Notes: generated from the letters alone by a model not told the origin. 64,000 nt of DNA from Lacinutrix himadriensis (GCF_001418105.1 NZ_LIQI01000006.1:124001-188000); one strand, 5' to 3'. Positions 17,219-25,796 are shown, numbered from the stretch's first letter. Program-made: numbers and translations.

Positions 17219-18457
17219 ATGCATGTATTACAGAAAGAAATGATTTTACCAAATGGCGTAATCTTAAGTAATAGGATTGCTAAATCGGCAATGAGTGAAA
17301 ATTTATCGAACAAACGTCATGAACCAACGCCAGTGTTGATAAACGCTTATAAAGCTTGGGCTAAAAGCGGTGCCGGATTATTGATTACTGGAAACATTAT
17401 GATAGATTCCGAAGCCATTGGAGAACCAAGAAATGTAGTCGTTCAGGATAGAAAAAACATGGAAGCCCTAAAAGAATGGGCCGCAAGTGTAAAAGGTACC
17501 AATACACAGTTATGGGCGCAGATCAATCATCCTGGCCGTCAAGCTATGGAACAGATCAACAGTACTTTAAAAGCGCCTTCTGCAGTAGCTTTAAAAACGG
17601 GTGGCAGAAAAAATACAACCAAAAAAATACCTGAAGTTTTAAGCGAAAGTGAGATTCTCGATATTATTGAAGCTTTTGCAGAAACCTCTATTATATTAAA
17701 AGAAGCAGGTTTTTCTGGCGTGCAAATCCATGGTGCACATGGCTATTTAGTGAGTCAGTTTTTATCACCTTACACCAACATTAGAACCGATAAATGGGGA
17801 GGATCATTAGAAAACAGAGCCCGATTTGTTGTGGAAGTGTATCGCAAAATTAGAGAACGCGTAGGAAATGATTTTCCTATTGGGATTAAACTAAACTCTA
17901 CCGACTTTCAAAAAGGTGGCTTTTCGGAAGAAGAATCTATGGAAGTGGTTAAAATTCTTTCTAAAGAAGGAATGGATTTAATAGAAATATCTGGAGGAAC
18001 CTATGAAGCGCCAGCTATGATGGGAAAACGCAAAGCGAGCACCATACAAAGAGAAGCCTATTTTATCGATTATATTGAAAAAGTGAGGAAAGTAACCACT
18101 ACTCCTTTAATGCTAACCGGAGGATTTCGTACGGTTTCGGTAATGCAAGATGCGGTTGCTTCTAATCAATTAGACATTATAGGACTTGCTAGACCTTTCG
18201 CCGTATTCCCTAATATTGGAAATGAAATATTAAACGAAACGCGCACAGATTTTACATCTAACATTAAAAAGACAGGCGTAAAAGAATTGGATGGTATGAT
18301 GAATATTATATGGTACGAAGCACAGATAAAACGAATGGGACAAGGAAAAGCGCCCAATCCAAATTTAAGCGGATGGTCTGTGTTTTTTAATTATGTGTGG
18401 TTAATACTAGAACAAAAATTGATAAAGAAACCAAAAGCTAGTAAGGTTTATAAATAA
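17219..18457 (+). CDS. NADH:flavin oxidoreductase, old yellow enzyme family
   Basis: 412 residues, an FMN-binding TIM barrel. It contains SAMSENLSNKRHEPT near the N-terminus, WAQINHPGRQ (about 98-107), VQIHGAHGYLVSQFLSPYTN with the substrate-binding His (about 175-195) and the WGGSLENRARF signature, and LTGGFRT in the phosphate-binding part. Such enzymes reduce activated alkenes or related substrates with NAD(P)H; the physiological substrate is unknown. It is transcribed alone from its own promoter. Confidence 0.93.
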   Translation: MHVLQKEMILPNGVILSNRIAKSAMSENLSNKRHEPTPVLINAYKAWAKSGAGLLITGNIMIDSEAIGEPRNVVVQDRKNMEALKEWAASVKGTNTQLWAQINHPGRQAMEQINSTLKAPSAVALKTGGRKNTTKKIPEVLSESEILDIIEAFAETSIILKEAGFSGVQIHGAHGYLVSQFLSPYTNIRTDKWGGSLENRARFVVEVYRKIRERVGNDFPIGIKLNSTDFQKGGFSEEESMEVVKILSKEGMDLIEISGGTYEAPAMMGKRKASTIQREAYFIDYIEKVRKVTTTPLMLTGGFRTVSVMQDAVASNQLDIIGLARPFAVFPNIGNEILNETRTDFTSNIKKTGVKELDGMMNIIWYEAQIKRMGQGKAPNPNLSGWSVFFNYVWLILEQKLIKKPKASKVYK

Positions 18458-18463
18458 ATTGCA

Positions 18464-18494
18464 TTTGACTTTTTAGTAAAATCAACTAACTTCG
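18464..18494 (+). promoter_or_regulatory. Second copy of the OYE-type promoter, upstream of the fic leader
   Basis: TTTG (18464-18467), 19-bp spacer, TAACTTCG (18487-18494). From TTTGACT through ACTAACTTCGA it is nearly the same as 17153-17185. A transcript from here would run through about 120 non-coding bases into fic. Confidence 0.4.
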
Positions 18495-18602
18495 AGATTT
18501 ATTGAACGGATGCTGTAAATCATTAAAACGATATCATATCTTTTTAACCGCTATGCCCAATTAAAAATTCCGTTTCATCACATAATTCCAGCTAAATGAT
18601 TG

Positions 18603-18637
18603 TATCTTTGATAGCGTCAAATGATAGTATCAAAGAT
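18603..18637 (+). promoter_or_regulatory. fic promoter with overlapping inverted repeat (putative operator)
   Basis: -7 box TATCTTTG at 18603-18610. A perfect 10-bp inverted repeat overlaps it: ATCTTTGATA (18604-18613) and TATCAAAGAT (18628-18637), with 14 bases between. The right arm lies inside the first codons of fic. Confidence 0.5.
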
Positions 18638-19589
18638 GAAGCCACCTTACGAAATAACATCTTCAATTTTAAAACTAATAACTTCTATTTCGGAAAAAAT
18701 AGGAGAAGTAAATGCTAATTTACTAAACAAACCTTCGCCAAAATTAAGAAAACAGAATAGAATCAAAACTATTCATTCTTCATTAAAAATAGAAGGAAAT
18801 ACGCTTACCGAAGAACAAATAACGGCACTTTTAGAAAACAAAAAAGTTATTGGTCCCAAAAAAGATGTTTTAGAAGTTTTAAATGCAATTAATATTTATG
18901 AAAATTTAGATCAATATAATCCTTCTAATGAGAAGTCTTTTTTAAAAGCACATAAAGACTTAATGGAAGGTCTAATTGAAAATTCTGGAAAATACAGAAA
19001 TCAAAGTGTTGGAATTGTAAAAGGTTCAAAAGTTGCGCATTTAGCTCCTCCTTTTAGGAATGTTTCTTATTTAATGAAAGACCTTTTTGAATACTTGCAA
19101 AAGTCAGACGAAATTGAATTAATTAAGAGTTGTGTTTTTCATTACGAAATGGAATTTATACATCCATTTTTGGATGGAAATGGTAGAATGGGAAGATTAT
19201 GGCAAACCCTAATTTTAATGGAAAAATATCCAATATTTGAGTTTTTACCTTTTGAAATTTTAATTAGTAAAGGACAAGAAGAATATTACAAAGCTTTGGC
19301 AGAAAGTGATAATTCAGGAAAATCAACAAAATTTATTGAATATATGTTAAACGTAATTGATATTTCAATAAGTGAGTTATTAAATTTCAATAATCGAACA
19401 TTAAATGAAAAAGATAGATTGGACTATTTTGTTTCTTTAGATAAAACTGAATTTACGAGAAAAGATTATATGGATATTTTTAAAAATATTTCTTCAGCAA
19501 CAGCAAGTAGAGATTTAAAAAAAGGGACTGAATTAAATTTATTTAAAAAAAGAGGAGAAAAAAATAAAACAATTTACCTTTTAAAATAA
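18621..19589 (+). CDS. Fic-domain protein (AMP-transferase family) with C-terminal winged helix
   Basis: 322 residues. A Fic_N-type domain (about 5-85) carries the self-inhibitory helix SSLKIEGN (S/TxxxEG/N, class II Fic). The Fic core has the catalytic HPFLDGNGRMGR loop (about 178-189). The last 75 residues resemble a winged-helix DNA-binding end (FTRKDYMDIFKNISSATASRDLKK). Fic proteins transfer AMP or other groups onto target proteins. ATG 18636 (MKPPYEITSS) is an alternative start. Codon use looks more AT-rich than its neighbours (by eye), which could mean transfer. The winged helix and the operator suggest autoregulation. Confidence 0.9.
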   Translation: MIVSKMKPPYEITSSILKLITSISEKIGEVNANLLNKPSPKLRKQNRIKTIHSSLKIEGNTLTEEQITALLENKKVIGPKKDVLEVLNAINIYENLDQYNPSNEKSFLKAHKDLMEGLIENSGKYRNQSVGIVKGSKVAHLAPPFRNVSYLMKDLFEYLQKSDEIELIKSCVFHYEMEFIHPFLDGNGRMGRLWQTLILMEKYPIFEFLPFEILISKGQEEYYKALAESDNSGKSTKFIEYMLNVIDISISELLNFNNRTLNEKDRLDYFVSLDKTEFTRKDYMDIFKNISSATASRDLKKGTELNLFKKRGEKNKTIYLLK

Positions 19590-19923
19590 CAGGGCACAAC
19601 ATTGCATAAAAATTATGCGCAGATTAGTGTTTAAACAATGAACAGTGCACTTTTGCTACTTCTAATCTTCCTATTAAAAATCCTCGCTCGCAAAACGCAA
19701 CTCTTTTTATACAAAACCGTTCCATTAATTTCGAAAAAACAAAACAAAACAAAACAAAACCTCCAACACTCCCCTTTTCACACCATCCTTTCTAGCGTTA
19801 ACGATAGTAGTGGCATCCTTTTTTTGCTGCCATAAATGGCAAAAAAAGATATAACGAATAGCGTGTTAAAACGCCCACAAAATTAATAAATGCAATACAT
19901 AGTGCTAGTGTTAAATAAAAGAG
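19590..19923. other. Non-coding stretch between fic and the helicase promoter
   Basis: It holds a small hairpin GCATAA/TTATGC (19604-19618), five tandem AAAAC units (19736-19760) and a larger hairpin at 19819-19847 (T7 + GCCAT / ATGGC + A7 with a short bulge). A 65-codon ORF (19638-19835) runs through it but contains the pentamer repeat and has no family match I recognise, so I do not call it a gene. Confidence 0.5.
19736..19760. repeat. Tandem pentanucleotide (AAAAC)x5
   Basis: Five perfect copies of AAAAC. This kind of short tandem repeat is prone to slippage. It is not in a recognised gene or promoter. Confidence 0.8.
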
Positions 19924-19931
19924 TACCTTTG
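19924..19931 (+). promoter_or_regulatory. -7 box of the DEAD-box helicase promoter
   Basis: TACCTTTG fits TAnnTTTG exactly. The transcript start near 19938 leaves a 5' leader of about 130 bases. Confidence 0.55.
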
Positions 19932-19937
19932 CACCTT

Positions 19938-20068
19938 GAAAAACCCTTGCGGTTTTATTACTCCTCAGAGAGAGGATGTGTTACTAGAAGTTTTAGGTTA
20001 AGTATGTTCAATGCACTTCTATTTGTAACACCAAAATAGATTGACATTGAAATACATAACAAAGAAGA
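19938..20068 (+). promoter_or_regulatory. Structured 5' leader of the DEAD-box helicase mRNA
   Basis: Three consecutive hairpins can be drawn. (1) AAAACC / GGTTTT around 19940-19956. (2) TCCTC / GAGGA around 19962-19976. (3) A long one with GTGTTAC (19978-19984) pairing GTAACAC (20025-20031) and TAGAAG (19985-19990) pairing CTTCTA (20016-20021), separated only by a 3-base bulge. Long structured leaders are typical of cold-shock helicase mRNAs; the mechanism here is inferred. Confidence 0.5.
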
Positions 20069-21940
20069 ATGAGCACATTCCAAGAATTAGGTCTTAACGA
20101 TCTATTATTACAAGGTATTACAGATTTAGGTTTTGAAAAACCATCAGAAGTACAAGAAAAAGCAATCCCAATTTTATTAAACGAAGAAACAGATTTAGTT
20201 GCCTTAGCGCAAACTGGAACTGGAAAAACAGCAGCATTTGGTTTTCCTATGTTGCAAAAAATCGATGTAAACAGTCGTACTACTCAAGGTCTTATCTTAT
20301 CTCCTACTCGTGAGCTTTGTTTGCAAATTGCAAATGAAATGAAAGCCTACGGAAAGCATTTAAAAGGTTTAAACGTAGTCGCTATTTATGGTGGTTCTAG
20401 TATTACAGATCAAGCGCGTGAGGTGAAACGTGGTGCACAAATTATTGTTGCAACACCAGGCCGAATGAAAGATATGATTAACAGAAGATTAGTAGATATT
20501 ACTAAAATTCAATATTCGGTTTTAGATGAAGCCGATGAGATGTTAAACATGGGTTTTAAAGAGGACATTACAGATATTCTTTCTGGAACTCCAGAAGATA
20601 AAAATACCTGGTTATTTTCTGCAACCATGCCTAAAGAAGTGGCTAGTATTGCAAGAAAATTTATGAACGCACCGCAAGAAATTACGGTTGGTCATAAAAA
20701 TGAAAGTACCAATACTGTTTCTCACGAATACTATTTAGTAAATGCGCGTGACAGATATCAAGCTTTAAAACGTTTGGCAGATGCGAATCCAGATATATTT
20801 TCAGTAATATTTTGTCGTACCAAAAGAGATACGCAAAAAGTTGCAGAAAACTTAATTGAAGATGGCTATAACGCTGGAGCTTTACATGGTGATTTATCTC
20901 AAAATCAACGTGATATTGTGATGAAACAATTTAGATCTCGTCAAATACAAATGCTTGTTGCAACAGATGTTGCTGCTCGTGGTATTGATGTAGACGATAT
21001 TACACACGTAATTAACTACCAATTAAGTGATGAAATAGAAACCTATACACATAGATCTGGACGTACAGGACGTGCTGGTAAAACTGGTATTTCTATGGTT
21101 ATTGTTTCTAAAAGTGAAGTACGTAGATTAAAAAGTATTGAGCGTATTATTAACCAAAAATTTGAGTTAAAAGAAATTCCTGACGGAATGGCGATTTGCG
21201 AAGTACAGTTAATGTCTTTAGCAAACAAGATACACAATACAGAAATCAATCATGAGATTGATAAGTATTTAGAAGATATCAACGGATTATTTGAAGAAAC
21301 TACCAAAGAAGAACTTATCAAGAAATTCTTTTCTGTAGAGTTTACACGTTTCTTTAACTACTACCAAAAATCTAGAATTCAGAAAGTAGATGCTTCAAGA
21401 GTAAGCGATCGTGAAAGCTCTGGAGGTAATAGCTCTGATTCTCGTTACTTTATTAATGTAGGAGAAAAGGATGGTTTTGACTGGATGAAGTTAAAAGATT
21501 TCTTAAAGGAAATATTAGAACTTAGTAGAGATGATGTATTTAAAGTAGATGTAAAAGAGAGTTTTTCATTCTTTAATACAGAAAAAGTACACCAAGAAAA
21601 AATAATTGCCTTTTTCAATGATTACAAGCATGAAGGACGTTTTGTAAATGTAGAAGTAAGTGAAAATCGCGGAGGCGGAGGCGGAAGAGGTCGTGGCGGA
21701 AGTCGTAGTGGCGGAAGACGCGATGGCGGAGGTGACAGAAGACGTGGAGGATCGGATAAACCAAGAGGTGAAAGACGTTCTAGCGGAAGACGTAGTGAAG
21801 GTTCTGGAGAAAACAGAAGTGACAGACGTCGTGGAAGCGATGATAGCTCAAAAACACGTTCTAAAAGAAGTGATGGTGGAGATAGAGATAAAAGCGAATT
21901 TAAAACTTCTCATTCACGTCCAACACGCTCTAGACGTTAA
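20069..21940 (+). CDS. DEAD-box ATP-dependent RNA helicase, DeaD/CsdA-like, with RGG tail
   Basis: 623 residues. A helicase core covers about 1-370: Q motif (EVQEKAIPI), AQTGTGKT (47-54), PTRELCLQI, DEAD (about 153), SAT (about 183), ARGIDVDD and HRSGRTGRAG (about 327). A linker and a DbpA-type RRM-like domain (about 465-530; YFINVGEKDGFDW, then FKVDVKESFSFF) follow. A 90-residue Gly/Arg/Ser-rich tail (533-623) probably binds RNA non-specifically. Expected to unwind structured RNA during ribosome assembly or cold growth. It is preceded by a structured leader. Confidence 0.95.
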   Translation: MSTFQELGLNDLLLQGITDLGFEKPSEVQEKAIPILLNEETDLVALAQTGTGKTAAFGFPMLQKIDVNSRTTQGLILSPTRELCLQIANEMKAYGKHLKGLNVVAIYGGSSITDQAREVKRGAQIIVATPGRMKDMINRRLVDITKIQYSVLDEADEMLNMGFKEDITDILSGTPEDKNTWLFSATMPKEVASIARKFMNAPQEITVGHKNESTNTVSHEYYLVNARDRYQALKRLADANPDIFSVIFCRTKRDTQKVAENLIEDGYNAGALHGDLSQNQRDIVMKQFRSRQIQMLVATDVAARGIDVDDITHVINYQLSDEIETYTHRSGRTGRAGKTGISMVIVSKSEVRRLKSIERIINQKFELKEIPDGMAICEVQLMSLANKIHNTEINHEIDKYLEDINGLFEETTKEELIKKFFSVEFTRFFNYYQKSRIQKVDASRVSDRESSGGNSSDSRYFINVGEKDGFDWMKLKDFLKEILELSRDDVFKVDVKESFSFFNTEKVHQEKIIAFFNDYKHEGRFVNVEVSENRGGGGGRGRGGSRSGGRRDGGGDRRRGGSDKPRGERRSSGRRSEGSGENRSDRRRGSDDSSKTRSKRSDGGDRDKSEFKTSHSRPTRSRR

Positions 21941-22027
21941 ACCTTTTTGTTAATATTAAGTCAAAATGTAAAGGTACTGCCATATTTATAAATATGTTTG
22001 TACCTTTATACAACGACAAACACCATT

Positions 22028-22810
22028 ATGAAGAACAGGTTTACCTTATTTATTTTATTACTTACCGTTACATTTAGTCAAGCACAAGATGCACCAACTA
22101 AAGTAATTGGTGTGGTAATCAATGCTGCTGACGATAGTACTTTAGAAAGCGTAAATATTGTAAATCTTACTCAAGTAATTGGTACTACAACTAATGAAAA
22201 AGGAGCATTTGAACTTAGAGCAAAAGCGAATGACACCTTACACTTTTCGTATTTAGGTTTTAAATCTATTAAGGTTAGAGTTACTAATGACTGGTTAAAA
22301 TATGGAAGTTCTAATATTGCTTTAACAGAATTAGCTTTAGCATTAGAAGAAGTTGTTGTAACACAGTTTAAACTTACAGGTTTTTTGGAAGTAGATATAA
22401 AAAATGCTCCAAAAAATAATAGTTACAGATATGCTATTTCTGGTTTACCTAGTACTGGCTATGAAGCTGGAAACCGTTCACCAAGTGCTGTAACCAAAGT
22501 ATTAGGCGCTATTTTTAATCCTGCCGATTTTCTATTTAGAATGTTTGGTAGACAGCCTAATGAAATGCGTAAGCTGAAAAAAATGAAGCAAGATGACGAA
22601 ATAAGAAGTTTACTTGCTACTCGTTTTGATAGAGAAATGCTTACCGTTTTATTACAAGTAAGTAAAGTAGATTTAGATGAAATTATAAGTCAGTGTAACT
22701 ATTCTAAAGAGTTTATTAACTCTGCTAACGATCTTCAAATACTAGACGCTATTAGCGGATGTTATGAAGAATACAAAGTATTAAGCAGAAGTAGATCTGG
22801 AAAGTTTTAA
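22028..22810 (+). CDS. Secreted carboxypeptidase-regulatory-like domain protein
   Basis: 260 residues from ATG 22028 (MKNRFTLFILLLTVTFSQAQ, signal peptide). A start 10 codons upstream would precede the signal sequence and overlap a TACCTTTA -7-like box at 22001-22008. Residues 25-105 are a CarboxypepD_reg-like beta sandwich (VIGVVINAADDSTLESVNI, then TLHFSYLGFKSI) of the kind found at the N-terminus of TonB receptors, but there is no receptor barrel. The C-terminal 120 residues are helical. Probably envelope-associated; function unknown. A terminator follows. Confidence 0.82.
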   Translation: MKNRFTLFILLLTVTFSQAQDAPTKVIGVVINAADDSTLESVNIVNLTQVIGTTTNEKGAFELRAKANDTLHFSYLGFKSIKVRVTNDWLKYGSSNIALTELALALEEVVVTQFKLTGFLEVDIKNAPKNNSYRYAISGLPSTGYEAGNRSPSAVTKVLGAIFNPADFLFRMFGRQPNEMRKLKKMKQDDEIRSLLATRFDREMLTVLLQVSKVDLDEIISQCNYSKEFINSANDLQILDAISGCYEEYKVLSRSRSGKF

Positions 22811-22832
22811 AAATTAATAGTATTCAAGATAT

Positions 22833-22868
22833 AAAGCGTAATCATTTATTTGGTTACGCTTTTTTTTT
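22833..22868 (+). terminator. Rho-independent terminator
   Basis: Stem AAAGCGTAA / TTACGCTTT with a 12-base loop followed by eight or more T, 22 bp after the stop at 22810. Confidence 0.85.
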
Positions 22869-22894
22869 GTTTTAATAACAGATTAAATGAGTAC

Positions 22895-23070
22895 CTGCTC
22901 CTTGCTTTTGATCAAGAGCCGTGGTTCCGTTATACGGAATCGGAGCGTTTAACCTAAAATGCGAAGCTGTTTTTATATCTACAACCCTAATTTTCATTAA
23001 CTCCTCTTTCTTTCAATTTCAAAAAAAGAAATTAAAATTCATTCTCCTATTTTAAAAAAAGAGAAGAGCC
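22895..23070. repeat. Composite dispersed palindromic repeat, copy A
   Basis: The first half (22895-22978) has a palindrome GCTTTTGA/TCAAGAGC followed by GTGGTTCCGT...ACGGAATCGG. The second half (to 23070) has AATTTC/GAAATT hairpins bounded by AACTCCTCTTTC and GAGAAGAGCC. Related copies lie at 23098 and 33438. Confidence 0.8.
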
Positions 23071-23097
23071 TCTTGTTTAATATAATTTCAGTTAGCA

Positions 23098-23180
23098 CTT
23101 GCTCCTCTCTTTAGCTAAAGAGAGGTGGTTCCGTTTTTACGGAATCGGAGCGTTTGACTAAAATGCGAAGCTGTTTTATA
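23098..23180. repeat. Dispersed palindromic repeat, copy B (first half only)
   Basis: A perfect 22-bp palindrome (arm CCTCTCTTTAG, 23104-23125), then GTGGTTCCG...CGGAATCGGAGCG and AAAATGCGAAGCTGTTTTATA, nearly identical to the first half of copy A. Confidence 0.8.
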
Positions 23181-23200
23181 CTACTAAATAATCCACAAAC

Positions 23201-23226
23201 AGATTACTTCATGCCTCGCAATGACG
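23201..23226 (-). repeat. REP-like sequence abutting the methyltransferase stop codon
   Basis: On the minus strand it reads CGTCATTGCGAGGCATGAAG then TAATCT. The CGTCATTGCGAGG core is a widespread bacterial intergenic repeat (from memory). It begins on the base directly after the TAG stop at 23227-23229. Confidence 0.6.
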
Positions 23227-23885
23227 CTATTTTTTATCCTCATAATAACGCGCTATAATTTGATCGTAGCTTTTAATGGTTTTTTTCACCCAATCCAATC
23301 GTTTTTCATTTTGCTCTTCTTCGCTAAGTTGCCAAGCAATATCACTTCGTCTTAATTTCGCGGTTACTTCTTGCAATATAATTGCTGCACTTACAGATAT
23401 ATTTAAACTTTCGGTAAAACCTACCATTGGTATTTTTAAATAGCTATCGGCAGCATCAAGAACTTCTTGGCTTAACCCTTCTGTTTCTCTTCCAAAGAAA
23501 AAACAAGACTTTTTAGTAAATCAAAATCTTGTAACTCACAATCATTAGTGTGTGGAGTTGTTGCTACAATTTGATATCCTTTCCGCTTTAAATCTGCAAT
23601 ACAATCTTTTACCGAATGAAATCGGTTTAAATCCACCCATTTCTGTGCTCCCATTGCAATTTCTCTATCAATGGTCTTACTATTAATCTCTTCTACAATA
23701 TTTACTTCTTGTATGCCAAAAACATCACAACTACGCATTACAGCACTAGAATTATGTAATTGATATACATCTTCTGTTGCTACCGTAAAATGCTTGGTAC
23801 GTTGTTTAATCACTTTATTAAACTTGTTTCTACGATTTTCGGTTAAATACGTTTCTAGGTACTCTAAGAGTTTTATGTCTGTCAT
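23227..23885 (-). pseudogene. TrmH-family tRNA/rRNA 2'-O-methyltransferase, frameshifted (-1 base)
   Basis: The N-terminal part (MTDIKLLEYLETYL to KSLVFSLEE) stops at 23472; the C-terminal part reads in another frame to 23227. Adding one T to the five-T run at 23510-23514 (an A on the coding strand) restores LLKKSCFFFGRETEGLS, the SPOUT motif 2 of this family, followed by IPMVGFTESLNISVSAA (motif 3), for a total of 219 residues. The sequence best resembles TrmH, which methylates G18 of tRNA. A TAATTTTG -7 box lies at 23905-23912. Sequencing error or recent inactivation. Confidence 0.85.
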
Positions 23886-23916
23886 TTAAATATTATATTT
23901 AACGCAAAATTAAAAT

Positions 23917-25122
23917 ATGAGTATTAAATACTATTTCCAATTTACACTAATTTTTTTGTTGCTTTTTAATGTGAATTATGCACAAGAAACCAAAAGTATA
24001 AAAAAAGATACTATAATAATTGAGAATGAAGAAAATGCTAACAAAACTATTGAATTAGCACAATATATTGAAGCTACCATTATAAACAATACTCCTGAAG
24101 ATTTTGCTTCAAAAATGGCATTTCCATTATTTTTAAAATCTATTACAAACGTAGATAACGAGAACAATACCGAAGCATACCAAAAAGGCTTTAAAGATGG
24201 GTTTAAAGATTCATTCAATACCTCCTTTCCTCAAAAACTATCCAATTCTGTTGCAAATGGGGCCTTTTATGATTTTATAAGCTATAAATATGATATCATT
24301 GAGAGAACATATTACATGCTTTTTCGGTTTTACTCTGAAGAAGAAGGTGTAAATTATCATGACTACAAAGTTTCTGTGGTTAATGGTGAATATAAGTTTT
24401 CGGATATATACATCTATTTAACCGGAGAACATTTATCAAGCACCTTAAAAAGGATGTATATACTAACTTTTCCAAAAGACAAAAACGAAAACTTCATAAC
24501 ATCTAATAGCATAAAAGAAATGCAAACGTATTTTAAAGCTATAGAATTATTTGGTGATCAAAATTATATAGATGCATTAAAAGAAATAAATAAGGTTACA
24601 AGTACCTTAAAAGATGAAAAGTTTTTTCAAATAATGAAAATTAATATTGCATCAAAAATTACAGACGATTTATATTTTGAAGCTTTAGAAGAGTTAATCC
24701 AAACACATAAAGAAGATCCTACTATTTATTTAAACCAGATAGATTATTACTTATTAAAAGAAAAATATAATAAAGCCATAGAAATGGTAGACCTTTTAGA
24801 ATATACTACCGAAGACGATTTTTTAAATTTTTTAAAAGGTAATATTTATTTTCTAAAGGAAGACACAAAACAAGCATATCAACATTTTCTATATATAACA
24901 GAAAACTATCCAGATTATAGTACACCATATCTTAGCGCAATATATTGTTTAGTACTTGAAAAAGAATATGACCAATGTATTCCTTTACTTACCAGGCTAT
25001 CTGAAAACTATGAAGACAAAAACGATATCATAGACTTTTTTGAGAGCGAAGATGAAAATGGTGATAATGAGTACAAAGACCTTGTAGATTCTAAAGCTTT
25101 CAAAAAATGGAAAATGATATAA
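23917..25122 (+). CDS. Secreted hypothetical protein with TPR-like C-terminal half
   Basis: 401 residues with a signal peptide at 1-22 (MSIKYYFQFTLIFLLLFN, ending NYAQ). Residues 45-170 form an alpha/beta domain (EATIINNTPEDFASKMAFPL, then VVNGEYKFSDIYIYLTG). From about 200 onward it has TPR-like helix pairs (FGDQNYIDALKEINKV; LLKEKYNKAIEMVDLLEY; LKEDTKQAYQHFLYI). The acidic C-terminus (FESEDENGDNEYKD) overlaps the sirtuin start by 16 bp. No known function. Confidence 0.78.
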   Translation: MSIKYYFQFTLIFLLLFNVNYAQETKSIKKDTIIIENEENANKTIELAQYIEATIINNTPEDFASKMAFPLFLKSITNVDNENNTEAYQKGFKDGFKDSFNTSFPQKLSNSVANGAFYDFISYKYDIIERTYYMLFRFYSEEEGVNYHDYKVSVVNGEYKFSDIYIYLTGEHLSSTLKRMYILTFPKDKNENFITSNSIKEMQTYFKAIELFGDQNYIDALKEINKVTSTLKDEKFFQIMKINIASKITDDLYFEALEELIQTHKEDPTIYLNQIDYYLLKEKYNKAIEMVDLLEYTTEDDFLNFLKGNIYFLKEDTKQAYQHFLYITENYPDYSTPYLSAIYCLVLEKEYDQCIPLLTRLSENYEDKNDIIDFFESEDENGDNEYKDLVDSKAFKKWKMI

Positions 25123-25796
25123 AACATATTGTGGTATTAACTGGAGCAGGAATAAGTGCCGAAAGTGGCATTAAAACCTTTAGAGATGCAGATGGTTTAT
25201 GGGAAGGCCATGATGTCATGGAAGTAGCTTCTCCGAAAGGATTTGCAAACAATCCAGCATTGGTTTTAGATTTTTATAACCAACGAAGAAGACAACTTCT
25301 GGAGGTACAACCTAACCAAGCACATTACGACTTAGCCACGCTAGAAAAAGATTACCAAGTAACCATAATCACCCAAAATGTAGACGATTTACACGAACGT
25401 GCTGGAAGCAGTAACGTTATACATTTGCACGGCGAATTATTAAAAGCAAGAAGCATACATAACGAAACCAAAATATTTGATTGGAAAACCGATTTACTTC
25501 TTGGAAATCTAGATGCCAAAGGACACCAAATACGACCACATATTGTATGGTTTGGAGAAGCGGTACCTATGATTGATAAAGCGGTAGAAGTTTGTGAAAC
25601 TGCAGATATATTAATGATTATTGGAACAAGCATGCAAGTATATCCTGCTGCAAGTTTGATGCATTATGTACCAGAAAACACAGCGACTTATTTTATAGAC
25701 CCGAAGCCTGCAATGTCTAGCAAAGACAATTTAACGGTTGTTGCAAAACCTGCAACGGTTGGTGTAAAAGAGGTTATTGAGCTATTAAAAGATTAG
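25107..25796 (+). CDS. cobB: NAD-dependent protein deacylase, sirtuin class III (CobB-like)
   Basis: 229 residues. NAD-binding motifs GAGISAESGIKTFRDADGLW (about 12-31) and TQNVDDLHERAG (about 90-101) are present, as is the catalytic His in IHLHGEL (about 109). The C-terminal IGTSMQVYPAAS completes the Rossmann fold. The usual four zinc-binding cysteines between HGEL and RPHIVWFGE are all missing (ARSIHNETKIFDWKTDLL). Removes acyl groups from lysines using NAD. Start codon ATG 25107 lies inside the preceding gene, a coupled arrangement. Confidence 0.93.
   Translation: MENDIKHIVVLTGAGISAESGIKTFRDADGLWEGHDVMEVASPKGFANNPALVLDFYNQRRRQLLEVQPNQAHYDLATLEKDYQVTIITQNVDDLHERAGSSNVIHLHGELLKARSIHNETKIFDWKTDLLLGNLDAKGHQIRPHIVWFGEAVPMIDKAVEVCETADILMIIGTSMQVYPAASLMHYVPENTATYFIDPKPAMSSKDNLTVVAKPATVGVKEVIELLKD

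Noticed and set aside
19638-19835. 65-codon ORF with a hydrophobic N-terminus
   Set aside because: Runs through a pentanucleotide repeat and a hairpin, has no recognised family, and lies in non-coding sequence between two units.
19590-19840. Integron-type attC site or IS end flanking fic
   Set aside because: The GCACAAC and GTTAAC segments do not fit paired core sites and no matching copy is found upstream of fic.
21660-21953. 97-codon ORF inside the end of the helicase gene
   Set aside because: A frame shadow of the Gly/Arg-rich tail; repetitive Val/Glu/Ala composition with no independent start context.
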